From Tamlana carrageenivorans (lineage in GTDB: Bacteria; Bacteroidota; Bacteroidia; Flavobacteriales; Flavobacteriaceae), in the NCBI RefSeq assembly GCF_002893765.1, contig NZ_CP025938.1, positions 3,429,501 through 3,493,500 of the forward strand: DNA of 64,000 bases, in the 5' to 3' direction. The translations under genes were made by a program, and so were the position numbers. The notes below the pieces were generated by a model. It searched no databases. It worked only from the letters and a program-made list of their open reading frames with translations, and was not told the DNA's origin. This document shows positions 53,355-63,304 of this stretch, piece after piece. The number at the start of each line of letters is the position of its first letter. The first letter of the stretch is position 1.

Positions 53355-53666
53355 TTGAATAAAGAAAATAGTTGTCCGTTGAATTACACTATGAATTTAA
53401 TAGGAACAAAATGGAAACCTTTAATTCTATTTCATTTATTAGAAGGCGGTTTACGTTCAGGAGTATTACAAAAGAAAATTCCTGGGATTTCTAATAAAAT
53501 GTTTACCCAAACAGTAAGAGATTTAGAAAAAGATGGTCTTATTTTTAGAAAAGTTTACCCTGTTGTTCCTCCTAAAGTGGAATACGAATTAACCATTCGA
53601 GGGAAATCCCTTGAGCATATTTTAAGAAGTTTGGATAAATGGGGATTGGAAGATAGTCAGAAATAA
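53355..53666 (+). CDS. HxlR-family transcriptional regulator
   Basis: A 103-residue winged-helix regulator. Family residues run from the near-N-terminal Cys of NSCPLNYTMNLIGTKWKPLILFHLL to the wing YELTIRGKSL. The conserved Cys is often redox- or aldehyde-sensing. The start codon is TTG at 53355: a later ATG (MNLIGTK) would remove the conserved Cys, so TTG is preferred. Confidence 0.87.
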   Translation: MNKENSCPLNYTMNLIGTKWKPLILFHLLEGGLRSGVLQKKIPGISNKMFTQTVRDLEKDGLIFRKVYPVVPPKVEYELTIRGKSLEHILRSLDKWGLEDSQK

Positions 53667-53723
53667 TTAGTTGCTTCACTGCGTTTTGCATGACTGTTTT
53701 TACACAGAGTTACTCAGATAATA

Positions 53724-54030
53724 CACTGAGTTTCGCAGAGCCTACAAGTTAATTCACCTACTCCATAATACGGTCTTCGAGCGGAGTCGAGAAGTTTTGA
53801 TTTCATTGAAGCTATATTGTTCTCGACTTCGCTCGAACACCTTACTATACGTTTTCAAACATTTTGATGAAAACCACCGTTGGAACCGATTGCTGAATAC
53901 ACTGAGGTTCACAGAGGCAAAAGTTAATTCGCGTACTCCATAATACCGTTTTCGAGCGAAGTCGAGAAGTTTTAATTTAATCAAGCTATATTGTTCTCGA
54001 CTTCGCTCGAACACCTAGCTATACGTTTTC
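53724..54030. repeat. 175-bp tandem duplication with palindromes and a decayed dsbA 3' end
   Basis: Two imperfect copies lie at a 175-bp period: 53724-53898 and from 53899 into the dsbA-like gene. Each carries the palindrome arms TCGAGCG.AGTCGAGAA and TTCTCGACTTCGCTCGA. Copy 1 continues with CTATACGTTTT and ACCGTTGGAACCGATTG (53876-53892), which also occur in the dsbA-like gene at 54020-54030 and 54107-54123. So copy 1 includes a shrunken copy of that gene's 3' end. Confidence 0.75.
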
Positions 54031-54666
54031 CAGCATCTCACTTAAAACCTCCTTAAATACATCAACCGGTTGAGCCCCAGTAACCGCACTTTTTCTGTTA
54101 AAAACAACCGTTGGAACCGATTGAACACCAGCATTCTGCCAAAAAGCTTCCTGACTTTTAATATTATAACGCACTTCGTCATTGTCTAATAATGCCATGC
54201 CATCTTCTGCATTTAAACCAACATCAATTAAAGCTTGCTTTAAAACCTCACGGCTAGAAACATCTTTTCGTTCACTAAAAAACGCCGTAGTTAAACGCAT
54301 TTTTAAATCGGTTTGCTTGTTATATTTTTTAGCATAATCCAATAAAATATGAGCTTCGAACGTATTAACCATGCGCATATCTTCAAAATAATCGAATTTA
54401 AAGCCAAGCTCCTCACCTATTTCAGTCATTTGTTCTTGAGAGGCTTTTTGTTGTTCTAAAGTCGATCCGTATTTTTCGCTAATGTGTTCGGTTACATTCT
54501 GGCCTTCTTTAGGCATTTGTGGATTAAGCTCGAAAGGCTGCCACTCCACCTCTACTTGGTCTTTAATACCTAGTTCGGCAATGGCTTTTTCCAATCGTTT
54601 AAATCCAATGGTACACCATGGGCACACCACATCGGATACCATATCAATTTTTAGTTTCTTTTTCAT
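54019..54666 (-). CDS. DsbA/FrnE-family thioredoxin-like oxidoreductase
   Basis: Cytoplasmic thioredoxin-fold oxidoreductase with the redox motif CPWC in SDVVCPWCTIGFKR and a DsbA-type helical insertion. The last helix (GVQSVPTVVFNRKSAVTGAQ) has the cis-Pro loop. I start it at 54666 (MKKKLKIDMVSDVVC), where the family begins; the frame extends to 54687. FrnE relatives isomerise disulfides or act in polyketide modification. The 3' end overlaps the duplicated repeat (53724-54030). Confidence 0.88.
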   Translation of the reverse strand: MKKKLKIDMVSDVVCPWCTIGFKRLEKAIAELGIKDQVEVEWQPFELNPQMPKEGQNVTEHISEKYGSTLEQQKASQEQMTEIGEELGFKFDYFEDMRMVNTFEAHILLDYAKKYNKQTDLKMRLTTAFFSERKDVSSREVLKQALIDVGLNAEDGMALLDNDEVRYNIKSQEAFWQNAGVQSVPTVVFNRKSAVTGAQPVDVFKEVLSEMLENV

Positions 54667-54823
54667 AGCACTAATTTTATAAAGCAATTAAATGGTTTTT
54701 ATGCGTTAACACGGTAATAAATCAAAAGATTTTTAACTGTTTCAATTATCTCATTATAACCCTTAAGCTAGTCGTAGAAACACCGATTCATTACAAAACA
54801 CGGCTTACTTTTTCAAATTACGC

Positions 54824-56575
54824 TTAATTTTCGGTGCCTTCTAAGTAGGCTCTTACAAAATAAGTGCTTAAGAATGTTTCAATATTATCAGAAAAAATAC
54901 GATCTACAATCTCTTCTGATGTCAATCCTAATTTTAACTCTGTAATTTCATTTTCATTGAAAAAACGGTAATTTTCCTCCTTAATGTCTAAAATTTTAAA
55001 GCGCTTCCAAAGGGGATCAAAATTCATATCTATGGCATTTTTTACCCGTGTTTTAAAATCTTTTAGCGTACTGGCTGTATTAAAATTATCGAAAGGATCC
55101 ACGATGCCATCATTGTCTGAACCTAGACAAATGGTTTTCCAAGCCTGAACTTCTGGAATTCTATTTTCCTCAATCGGTATTTGGGCATTTAATGTTCGAA
55201 TGTGATCCAAGTTAACCTTTACAATATGAAACACATTGGTTAAAAACATTTGCGTATGCAGTTTACTTATAAACTCTTTTTGTGGCCAGCGTTTTTTATA
55301 GGATTTAAGTAGGTCTTTAAACTTTCCACCAGGCATTCTACCATCATGCATACAAACGCCAATAATACCATTGGAATCAAACACTTCACGAATGTCTTCA
55401 TCGGTAATATTGATGTCCCATCGGCTTACATAGGATTTTTTATCTAGTTGATTGGTATCCAGACGCTCTGCTGCTTTTGCTCGTGTTGAAATCCCGTTTA
55501 TAGCTGTATGACTAATAACGATGGGCATAGCATCGCCTTCATCTCTTAGCGCTTTCACAATAGCTGCATAATCATTTCGCGCTTGCAACGACATGTGCTT
55601 GGTGTCTATAAGAATACGCTGTCCGTTATGTCGGCTAAGTAAATGCGATTTGATGAGTTGCTTTCCAAAATCACTAATACCCAAGTCTAAGCCATTTTTC
55701 TGATTAAAAACATTGGAAAACCCAGGCATACTTTTGTTTTTGGCTTCACCAAAACTTTTAGCATGACCCGTAAGTAAATTGTTAAAGTGATGCGCAAATG
55801 TGATGAAAAATGGTGTGAATTCGAATTGCTCTTTATCTTTTAATGCTGAAATGTTCCTAATGAAACTGGCCTTAAGCTTCTCTTTATTTTCTTCTGATAA
55901 GTCATCAATCATTTTATCCCCCACCAAATCCTTGGAGTTGTATTCTCCCAAAGCATGGGCGCCTTCAACAGTAAGGATTCCAGCTATAATATTCTGATTT
56001 CGAAGTGCTGCATACTCTTCATAATTAGATACTAATTGAAATGTAGCAACATTATCTTCAGCATTCGGCGAACAGCTTAAATGACTTTGATTGATGTACT
56101 TATATTCTAATGAAAAATCAGTTTTGAAATAATCGACGTACTCTGAATCATAAACACTTTTTAAATAATCGACCACTTTTGTAGAAGAAAACCCCGTTAG
56201 AATTTGAATAATTCTACTATCAATATGTCTTTTTAATTCTATGCCAAATACTTGGGCCAAAATAAAACGCTGCACAAAAGTAGATGAGGCAAAAGGTCTG
56301 TCAGGTCTTAAAAACTGCCTTTCTATGGGATAAATGGAAAGAAACAGAAGTCGGTTATCGCCTTCGTAACAACTGTCTAAATTTGATTGGGTATAAGTAG
56401 CTAAATCTTTAACAAAAAGATTCACCATCCAACGTCGCGGACTAACACCTAGTATTCCCTTAAATAAATCTTTGGGATGAATGTTTTTTTTGTAGGTCCA
56501 TATATCGCTTATATCTGGATTATTACATGGTTTAAATGACGGGTGACAATGTAAATCGCCAATTGGTTTGTTCAT
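54824..56575 (-). CDS. Dipeptidase-like amidohydrolase (M19-type)
   Basis: A large metal-dependent hydrolase with the amidohydrolase pattern of membrane dipeptidases: DLHCHPS near the start, ILTVEGAHAL (bridging Glu), ISHTAING and the late GSDNDGI. From ATG 56575 (MNKPIGDLHCH) it has about 583 residues, longer than M19 dipeptidases (about 350-400), because of inserted regions after the first strand. The frame to 56647 adds 24 atypical residues. It has no signal peptide. It follows the patatin gene by about 45 bp, so the two are probably expressed together. Confidence 0.75.
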   Translation of the reverse strand: MNKPIGDLHCHPSFKPCNNPDISDIWTYKKNIHPKDLFKGILGVSPRRWMVNLFVKDLATYTQSNLDSCYEGDNRLLFLSIYPIERQFLRPDRPFASSTFVQRFILAQVFGIELKRHIDSRIIQILTGFSSTKVVDYLKSVYDSEYVDYFKTDFSLEYKYINQSHLSCSPNAEDNVATFQLVSNYEEYAALRNQNIIAGILTVEGAHALGEYNSKDLVGDKMIDDLSEENKEKLKASFIRNISALKDKEQFEFTPFFITFAHHFNNLLTGHAKSFGEAKNKSMPGFSNVFNQKNGLDLGISDFGKQLIKSHLLSRHNGQRILIDTKHMSLQARNDYAAIVKALRDEGDAMPIVISHTAINGISTRAKAAERLDTNQLDKKSYVSRWDINITDEDIREVFDSNGIIGVCMHDGRMPGGKFKDLLKSYKKRWPQKEFISKLHTQMFLTNVFHIVKVNLDHIRTLNAQIPIEENRIPEVQAWKTICLGSDNDGIVDPFDNFNTASTLKDFKTRVKNAIDMNFDPLWKRFKILDIKEENYRFFNENEITELKLGLTSEEIVDRIFSDNIETFLSTYFVRAYLEGTEN

Positions 56576-56619
56576 CGGGTTGGGTTTAAAGTTTAAAAAT
56601 AAGATTTTCTGTGATATTC

Positions 56620-58293
56620 TTAAACTTTTAGGGCATGCACTAACCACAAGGGGTCATTGTTAAATAGGTTCCAATCGGACTCCAAAGCGTTGTAAAGTGG
56701 TTCAATTTCAGGGAAATCATTAAATAAATTTTCGTTCTTAGATTTTAGTTCCAAAATATAATCCATGAGTTCGTAACAGATGGTAAATTGTCCGCAAGCC
56801 AATAGCGTTTCCATACGGTTACTAGCAATATCAGTTTTATCCCACCATAAGGTTGTTGGCGTTTCCGAAGCCGTTAAACACACCTTTTTTAAAATTTTAC
56901 TTGGAGGTTTAATGTCTTTACTCAGACTAGTAGCTTTATTGTAAGCTGTTTTTTTACCACTTAATTTATACACCGTTGTGGTGATGCGTTTATTTTTTAA
57001 AATGTCTTTTGAATAAAACAAATCGTAGTTTAAACGTCGCATTTGCTTTAAAAACACATCGTTTATCATGGTCATAGCCGAGCTAAATCGTTCTGAAAGC
57101 ATTCTCTGAATTAAGCCAATATCCAATTTTTGAAACGTTAAAACATCATCTAACAAAGGTTCTGGAACATTTTTTTTGAAAATGGTTTTCAGTTTAGACA
57201 GCACAGCCGATTTTAACATGGAAGCCAATAACCCTAAAACGGTTAATAAACTACCAGCCCCTAGAAAAACACCGCCTAGAATATACAGACTTGTATAAGA
57301 TTGCGAACCAAAAACCTGCATATTATTCAAAGTTAAAATCAAAACACCAATGATGAGCATTATAACATACAAAGGCTTGATGGTGAAATACTTTAAAATT
57401 TTGTTTATCGCTTGTTGGAGTGTTGATGTTTTTTCAATTTTAGACGCATCGGGTTCCCAGGGCTGCATTTTAAAACTTCCTACATCATTAACAATAATTA
57501 AATCTAAACCGTTTTTCATGCGCTCGTTAATAAGCATCATGCTGCCAATACCTTGATTATCGGCAATACCACCATCCATAATGCCTACACCTTTATCAAA
57601 AGCATCAATGGCTTTTAAATTTTTATAGTCGGTATCGTTATGATCTTTAAAGTAATCATCAGGGAAAACCAAAGGTTCAAATCCCACTGGAAAACATGAT
57701 GATGACGCTATAACATCGCCTAATGCGATTTGATAACGCAGCGCATTTATTTCCTTTTGATTGGTTTTATACAAAGGATTATTTCCAAAATATCCCCTGT
57801 TTTGAAAGCGATAGGTAAGTCCGAATGAGAAATCGGTAGCATTAAAACAAACCTGCTCCAGTTGTTTAATATGCTCCTTTTTAAAAAGACTGAATTCCCC
57901 TTGAAATAAAGGCAATTCGGCGTAGGTTAAAGCAAAAGCATTGATTAATGAACGTTTTTTAGAAGGATTGGCCTTCCAAACAGCATCATCTTCCAATTTT
58001 GAAATGGCTTTTTCTAGTAAAGTATCATTTTCGGGAGTGAACGTCTCATAAAACCTATTAAAAAACACCTTAAAATCGAAGTTAGGATCCTGTACAGCTT
58101 TAGCATAAGCCACTCCTGTTAAAGTACCACCACTAACCGTACTTAAGGCTTTGGTTCGTTTTAAAAGCGGTAAGTTTTTATAATTCTGATGATTTAAATA
58201 TGATAAAACACCCAAGGCATAAAACGTGGCTCTATATCCACCTCCGCTAAAACAGAGTCCGATGTTTTCAAATGGTTTAAAGTCTTCTGCCAT
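56620..58293 (-). CDS. Patatin-like phospholipase with two internal membrane helices
   Basis: A 557-residue protein. The oxyanion loop is CFSGGGYRA (14-22), the nucleophile Ser54 lies in STVSGGT, and the catalytic Asp240 in MDGGIADNQG. The first G of GxSxG is replaced by Thr, as in some bacterial patatins. Two hydrophobic helices follow at about 305-352 (KPLYVIMLIIGVLILTL...ILGGVFLGAGSLLTVLGLL), unusual for a soluble patatin. The C-terminal 200 residues are charged. Probably a membrane-associated lipase of unknown substrate; the gene precedes the dipeptidase-like gene. Confidence 0.82.
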   Translation of the reverse strand: MAEDFKPFENIGLCFSGGGYRATFYALGVLSYLNHQNYKNLPLLKRTKALSTVSGGTLTGVAYAKAVQDPNFDFKVFFNRFYETFTPENDTLLEKAISKLEDDAVWKANPSKKRSLINAFALTYAELPLFQGEFSLFKKEHIKQLEQVCFNATDFSFGLTYRFQNRGYFGNNPLYKTNQKEINALRYQIALGDVIASSSCFPVGFEPLVFPDDYFKDHNDTDYKNLKAIDAFDKGVGIMDGGIADNQGIGSMMLINERMKNGLDLIIVNDVGSFKMQPWEPDASKIEKTSTLQQAINKILKYFTIKPLYVIMLIIGVLILTLNNMQVFGSQSYTSLYILGGVFLGAGSLLTVLGLLASMLKSAVLSKLKTIFKKNVPEPLLDDVLTFQKLDIGLIQRMLSERFSSAMTMINDVFLKQMRRLNYDLFYSKDILKNKRITTTVYKLSGKKTAYNKATSLSKDIKPPSKILKKVCLTASETPTTLWWDKTDIASNRMETLLACGQFTICYELMDYILELKSKNENLFNDFPEIEPLYNALESDWNLFNNDPLWLVHALKV

Positions 58294-58408
58294 GGTGTCT
58301 TTTGGTTTATAAAATGTGGGAACATCTCTTTTAATAGGGTTATAAATATACAGGTTTGTAAGTGTTTTCAGAAGAAAAAATTAGTTTAAGACTTTTCCTT
58401 ATCCGTTT

Positions 58409-58978
58409 TTAATTAGCCACTAGAACACCTATAAGCACACCAATTACGGTTCCTGCTCCAACAGCGCCAACGTTTCTCCAAAATCGTTTTTTTCTATAGG
58501 ATTTTAATTCTGATGAGGCTGCTTCTAACGACGTGTTGGATTCCAATAGGGCTTGTTCTGTGCGATTTACCGAAGTTTCTAAATAGTTTACACTTTCCTG
58601 AAACTCGCTAATGCTTTGCTCATATAAATTTTGTTGAGCACGACAGTCTTTGGCAAGCTTATCATATAAATCCTGACTTTCTAAAATAAGTTGATGATAG
58701 CTGTTTATGACGGTATCAAGCTCCGTTTCATTTTCCATTTTTAAAAATTGACGTAATTCCTGAAAATATTTAAAACTCGGAGCATTAAACACATATAACT
58801 TACTATTGGTGTTGTTTTTTAATACCTCTTGAGGCTTTAAAATGTATGGTTTTTCAAGTTTTATTACATATGAGGAATCAATGGTTATGGTTTCAGAAAA
58901 CTTTTGCTTCGGGCTCTGACCAAACATGTTGGTGTTTATAAAAATCAAAAAACATAAAATGAGGAGGCTGCTTTTCAT
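58409..58978 (-). CDS. Secreted coiled-coil protein with C-terminal membrane helix
   Basis: From ATG 58978 a 189-residue protein starts with a signal-like segment (MKSSLLILCFLIFINTNMFGQ). It has a long predicted coiled coil in the middle (about 90-155: QNLYEQSISEFQESVNYLETSVNRTEQ...) and a C-terminal Gly-rich membrane helix (VGAVGAGTVIGVLIGVLVAN). The open frame to 59020 adds 14 residues. It has no recognised domain. Part of the leftward four-gene run to the dipeptidase-like gene. Confidence 0.6.
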   Translation of the reverse strand: MKSSLLILCFLIFINTNMFGQSPKQKFSETITIDSSYVIKLEKPYILKPQEVLKNNTNSKLYVFNAPSFKYFQELRQFLKMENETELDTVINSYHQLILESQDLYDKLAKDCRAQQNLYEQSISEFQESVNYLETSVNRTEQALLESNTSLEAASSELKSYRKKRFWRNVGAVGAGTVIGVLIGVLVAN

Positions 58979-59006
58979 CAAAGAGTTTTTAGTAGAATTA
59001 CTGGTA

Positions 59007-59378
59007 TTAATCGAATACACTATCGTTGGCTATAAGCACAGACAGGCGTTCACGTTTTATTTTTAATAAAGAATCGATGGTTTGGCGTCTTTTAAATGTT
59101 GCTACTTTGATGCGTTCTTGAAGCAAATTTATGATGTCTATTTTATGCTGAAAGCGCTCTAATTCCGCTTGATAGTTGGTAAGCTGTAGGTTTAACTGCG
59201 TAATCTCCTTTTTAGTCTGTTTATTAGAATTCAAGGCTTCATTTAAACTTAGTTTAGTTTGCTGTAATTCAAACTCAACACGTTTTAGTGCGTCATCTTC
59301 CTCAAAAAAAGCTTTAACCAAATAGCCACCTGTAATAAGTAAAATGAATAATAAAACCCAGGTATAAGTTCTAGTCAT
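59007..59378 (-). CDS. Small membrane-anchored coiled-coil protein
   Basis: A 123-residue protein with one N-terminal hydrophobic helix (about 5-23, TWVLLFILLITGGYLVKAFF) and a long coiled coil (about 32-115). It resembles a scaffold- or septum-type protein but matches no family I can name. It heads the run that includes the second coiled-coil protein and the patatin. Confidence 0.6.
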   Translation of the reverse strand: MTRTYTWVLLFILLITGGYLVKAFFEEDDALKRVEFELQQTKLSLNEALNSNKQTKKEITQLNLQLTNYQAELERFQHKIDIINLLQERIKVATFKRRQTIDSLLKIKRERLSVLIANDSVFD

Positions 59379-59666
59379 GCAGGACGGGGTTAGTTTGTTA
59401 GGTTGTAAAATTTTGGATTCAAAAGAGCGAATATATCAAAAATTAACAGGAAACATATTACACAATAGCATAATTGATGGATTTGGTTAGCCTTATTTTC
59501 TTCATTCAGAGAATACTACATTAAATTTATGACGCTCTTCAGTTTTAACTTAAAAACAACGTATAGCTTTATACTTCTGTACCCAGAGTTTTGTAACTTA
59601 CAGTTTTGATAAATGATTTAACTGATCATTATAAATAACTCAATATCAATACATAAATATTTCAAA

Positions 59667-60386
59667 ATGACAACATTAAAAAATAAAAAAGCCATAATTA
59701 CAGGTGGCAGCCGAGGATTAGGAAAAGCCACAGCACTTGCTTTTGCACAAGAAGGCATTGATGTCGCTATAACAGGTAGAAATGAAAAACTTCTAAAAGA
59801 AACCGTTGCCGAAATTGAAGCTTTAGGCGTTAAGGCCACCTATGCTGCCTTTGACGTTGGTAATTATGAAGATGTTAAGATAGTCATTAAAGAACTTATT
59901 GAAACATTAGGAGGCGTTGATATTTTAGTAAACAATGCTGGAATTGCGGCTTTTGGTACTTTAAATGATATGCCAGTCGACCAATGGACTCAAATAATTC
60001 AAACCAATGTTATGGGCATGTATTATGTCACCAAAGAAGTTTTACCAAACTTAATCCATCAAAACGATGGCGAAATCATAAATGTGTCATCAACAGCTGG
60101 ATTAAATGGAAACGCAAGTACTTCGGCGTATTCTGCTTCAAAATTTGCGGTTATCGGCATGTCGGAATCCTTAATGAAGGAAGTCCGTAAAAATAACATT
60201 CGAGTGTGTACATTAACGCCCAGCACCATTGCATCAGACATGTCTATCGACCTAGGCATTGCCACTAAAGATTCGGAAGACAGCGTTTTACAACCCGAAG
60301 ATTTTGCTCAACTTATTGTTGCAGGTTTAAAATTACCAAAGCGCGCTATGCTTAAAAGTGCTGCTTTGTGGTCTACTAATCCGTAA
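59667..60386 (+). CDS. Short-chain dehydrogenase (3-oxoacyl-ACP reductase-like)
   Basis: A 239-residue classical SDR: TGGSRGLGKATAL (cofactor), NNAGIA, Ser in NVSSTAG and catalytic YxxxK in SAYSASKFAV. FabG-like over its length, so a reductase of acyl or keto substrates is likely, but no other fatty-acid gene is near. A REP-like palindrome follows its stop (60444-60501). Confidence 0.88.
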   Translation: MTTLKNKKAIITGGSRGLGKATALAFAQEGIDVAITGRNEKLLKETVAEIEALGVKATYAAFDVGNYEDVKIVIKELIETLGGVDILVNNAGIAAFGTLNDMPVDQWTQIIQTNVMGMYYVTKEVLPNLIHQNDGEIINVSSTAGLNGNASTSAYSASKFAVIGMSESLMKEVRKNNIRVCTLTPSTIASDMSIDLGIATKDSEDSVLQPEDFAQLIVAGLKLPKRAMLKSAALWSTNP

Positions 60387-60443
60387 TAATAATCATGGCA
60401 GCCGTACTATAAGGTTGTATAAAAAGTCTATAATTGTCCTATT

Positions 60444-60501
60444 GAGCCTGTCGAAATATTTTAAACTGGAATGACGGTATACATCGGTTTCGACAAGCTC
60501 A
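60444..60501. repeat. REP-like imperfect inverted repeat
   Basis: GAGCCTGTCGAAA (60444-60456) faces TTTCGACAAGCTCA (60488-60501), arms complementary with one mismatch. It lies between the converging SDR and transporter genes and may act as a terminator or mobile palindrome. Confidence 0.55.
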
Positions 60502-60556
60502 TCTTGACAAATCATAGAATGATCAACTATTATAATAACTTCAATTTTTTCTAGTA

Positions 60557-62095
60557 TTATTTTATCGCTTTCGCGGAAGAAGCCGCCCATTCCGGAAACA
60601 CAGTCGGGTCTATTTCAAAAATTATCGTACCCCAAAAAAGCGTCATGAACACGATGATGATGGTTGCCACAATATCGATAATGAGTCCCGTTTTTATCAT
60701 CTGAACCATTTTTAATTTTCCCGTACCAAAAACAATGGCATTTGGTGGTGTGGCAATGGGCAGCATGAAGGCCATAGACGCCGCTAAAGTCACCGGAATC
60801 ATAATTAATAAAGGGTTAACTTGAATTTCTGATGCCAATCCAGACACTATAGGAAGCATCATTTCCGTAGTTGCTGTATTAGAGGTAAACTCGGTTAACG
60901 TTGACATCATGGTGGTTAAAGTACCCACTAGCATTAGTGGCGACATATCTTTAGTACCTGCCAATAATCCTCCAACATAACTAGACAAACCTGAATCTAT
61001 AAAACCTTTAGCAAGTGCAAAACCGCCACCAAATAAAAACACAATGTGCCACGGGAGTTTCCCCATGATTTTCCAATCGACTAAGGCTGTGTTTTTTTTA
61101 GACGCTGGCACAATAAATAAAAGCATAGCCACAAAAATAGCCACCGTGCCATCATTTAAATATTTAGGATTTTTGAAAAAACCACTCCACCCAGGAATAC
61201 TTATAATTCCAAAATTTAAATCCGATCGAAACACCCATAATAGCGTTAAACTTATAAAAAGTATAAAAACACGCTTTTCTTCCAGACTTACAGCTCCTAA
61301 TTCACGGTATTTATCTCTAAAAAATGATTTATCAAGTTTTTCAATATGTCCTTTCGGACGATATGTTAAATAAATTAAGCCTAGCGATACAGCAAAAATC
61401 ATGACGCTTATCGGAAAAGCAAAAACAACCCATTGACCAAAAGATATTTCAGGTGAATTCGGATAAATAATTTCAAAAATTCGTAAAAATGATAAATTTG
61501 GAGGTGTTCCTACCAAAGTTGAAATACCGCCTATAGAACAAGCATGAGCAATAGCTAATAATAAACCAGCCGCGAAAGAACTTATTTTTCCTTCGCCGTA
61601 AACTTCTTCTAAAGCTGCAGTTACCGAAAACGCAATAGGAAGCATCATCATAGCTGTTGCTGTATTGGACATCCACATCGATAAAAATGAAGAAGCTAAC
61701 ATAAACCCCAACAAAATTCTAAACGGGCTCCCGCCTACTAGCGCTAAAATTTTTAAGGCGATACGTTTGTGTAAATTCCACTTTTCCATAGCCAGAGCCA
61801 TGACGAAACCACCAATAAAAAGAAAAATAACATAATTGATATACGCACCAGAAATGGACTTACCGTCCAGAACACCTAAAACAGGAAACAAAATTATAGG
61901 CAACAACGATGTAACACCTATAGGTAGAGCTTCGGTTACCCACCAAAAAGCCATTAAAAAGGCAATAGCCGCTGTATAAGTGACTTCAGGCATGCCAGGT
62001 TGCAGATCTACAAAGAAAATGATGCTAAAAAATATTAATAACCCTGCGATTATTAATTTCATATTAATCGTGGTATTTGCCTCTATAGTCGACAT
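60557..62095 (-). CDS. SLC13/DASS-family anion:sodium symporter
   Basis: A 512-residue inner-membrane transporter with about 11 hydrophobic helices. DASS features include WWVTEALPIGVTSLLPI near 50, LWMSNTATAMMMLPI and GGGFALAKGFIDSGL, plus the second SNTATTEMMLPI repeat. Typical substrates are dicarboxylates or sulfate with Na+; which one is not visible. No regulator is adjacent. Confidence 0.9.
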   Translation of the reverse strand: MSTIEANTTINMKLIIAGLLIFFSIIFFVDLQPGMPEVTYTAAIAFLMAFWWVTEALPIGVTSLLPIILFPVLGVLDGKSISGAYINYVIFLFIGGFVMALAMEKWNLHKRIALKILALVGGSPFRILLGFMLASSFLSMWMSNTATAMMMLPIAFSVTAALEEVYGEGKISSFAAGLLLAIAHACSIGGISTLVGTPPNLSFLRIFEIIYPNSPEISFGQWVVFAFPISVMIFAVSLGLIYLTYRPKGHIEKLDKSFFRDKYRELGAVSLEEKRVFILFISLTLLWVFRSDLNFGIISIPGWSGFFKNPKYLNDGTVAIFVAMLLFIVPASKKNTALVDWKIMGKLPWHIVFLFGGGFALAKGFIDSGLSSYVGGLLAGTKDMSPLMLVGTLTTMMSTLTEFTSNTATTEMMLPIVSGLASEIQVNPLLIMIPVTLAASMAFMLPIATPPNAIVFGTGKLKMVQMIKTGLIIDIVATIIIVFMTLFWGTIIFEIDPTVFPEWAASSAKAIK

Positions 62096-62252
62096 AATTA
62101 GGTGGTGGTTTATTTGGTTTATGCGAGATTCAACTTAAAAACAGGCTTTATCGCGCATTTAAAAATACATTAAAAACCTTTTACAGTCACATCATTTAAA
62201 TTTAGTTGAAAAAATATTTTCTAAAAATGAGCTTTAATATATCTTCGCGGCC

Positions 62253-63152
62253 ATGTGGATGTATTTAGGGCTTTTGGCCGCATTATTTTTAGGATTACAC
62301 AATTTATGTAAAAAGCATGCTGTACGCGGAAACGAAGTGTTTCCGGTGCTTTTAGGTACCGTAGGCTCGGGTTTCACCTTTCTACTACCCTTTTATATAG
62401 CTTCGGTTTATTTTCCAGAATATGCTAAATCCAACGCCATTTATATTCATTCCATGGCCTGGGAATTACACGGATTTATTTTTATTAAATCAGCTATAAT
62501 GGCAGCATCTTGGATTTTAGCTTATCAGGCTTTAAAGCATTTGCCCATCACCATTGTGACGCCCATTCGATCGGCAGGCCCATTTTTCACTTTTATTGGA
62601 GCGATACTAATTTATCAAGAACGCCCTAACACTTTACAATGGGTAGGTTTTTTTCTAATCATTTTTTCAGTGATGTTATATTCTAAAATAGGAAAAAAAG
62701 AAGGCATCAACTTTAAAAAAGACAAATGGATTCTAGCCATCATAGCAGCAACGTTTTTAGGTGCTTCTAGTGGTTTGTACGACAAGTTTTTAATTCAATA
62801 TTTAAACATTGCACCACTAACCCTAATTTTTTGGTTTTGTTTTTATGTGATATTAATTCTGCTTGTCATTTTAAGCATCACTTGGTTCCCTTATGCCGAA
62901 AAACGTAAAGCCTTTAAGTTTAGATGGTCTATTCCAGCAGTAGGTATCCTATTGCAAGCCGCAGATTACTTCTATTTTAAAGCCCTGCAAGATCCAGAAG
63001 CTTTAATTATGCTGCTCTCTGCCATTAAAAGGAGTCAGATATTAATCGCCGTTTTAGTTGGCGGCGTTATCTTTAAAGAACAAAATAAACGTAAAAAATT
63101 AGTACCACTTGCCGGAATTATGCTTGGGGTTTTTTTTATACTATACTCCTAG
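62253..63152 (+). CDS. EamA/DMT-family transporter
   Basis: A 299-residue inner-membrane protein with ten hydrophobic helices in two EamA-like repeats (GLHNLCKKHAVRGNEVFPVL at the first, ATFLGASSGLYDKFLI at the second). It is close to the DMT superfamily that exports amino acids or metabolites. The substrate is unknown. It starts at ATG 62253 without a good ribosome site. Confidence 0.85.
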   Translation: MWMYLGLLAALFLGLHNLCKKHAVRGNEVFPVLLGTVGSGFTFLLPFYIASVYFPEYAKSNAIYIHSMAWELHGFIFIKSAIMAASWILAYQALKHLPITIVTPIRSAGPFFTFIGAILIYQERPNTLQWVGFFLIIFSVMLYSKIGKKEGINFKKDKWILAIIAATFLGASSGLYDKFLIQYLNIAPLTLIFWFCFYVILILLVILSITWFPYAEKRKAFKFRWSIPAVGILLQAADYFYFKALQDPEALIMLLSAIKRSQILIAVLVGGVIFKEQNKRKKLVPLAGIMLGVFFILYS

Positions 63153-63259
63153 TTTAAAATTGATTATTTATTATTTCCAAAAATATTGCGCTTAAGCAAT
63201 TGCATATAGCCTAAAGCTTATGACTTCTTGCCTATAACCCAATCTTTTGTTAAAAAAAG

Positions 63260-63287
63260 AATGAACATTCATTTTTTGTTATCTTTG
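63260..63287 (+). promoter_or_regulatory. TetR gene promoter with operator-like palindrome
   Basis: The palindrome AATGAA-CA-TTCATT (63260-63273) lies just before a TATCTTTG -7 box (63280-63287), 18 bp before the TetR ATG. The placement suggests autoregulation. Confidence 0.5.
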
Positions 63288-63304
63288 TATTCAAATTTAG
63301 TAAG

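Noticed and set aside
53754..54014. 86-codon minus-strand frame
   Set aside because: Consists of the two repeat copies and palindromes rather than a protein with domain character.
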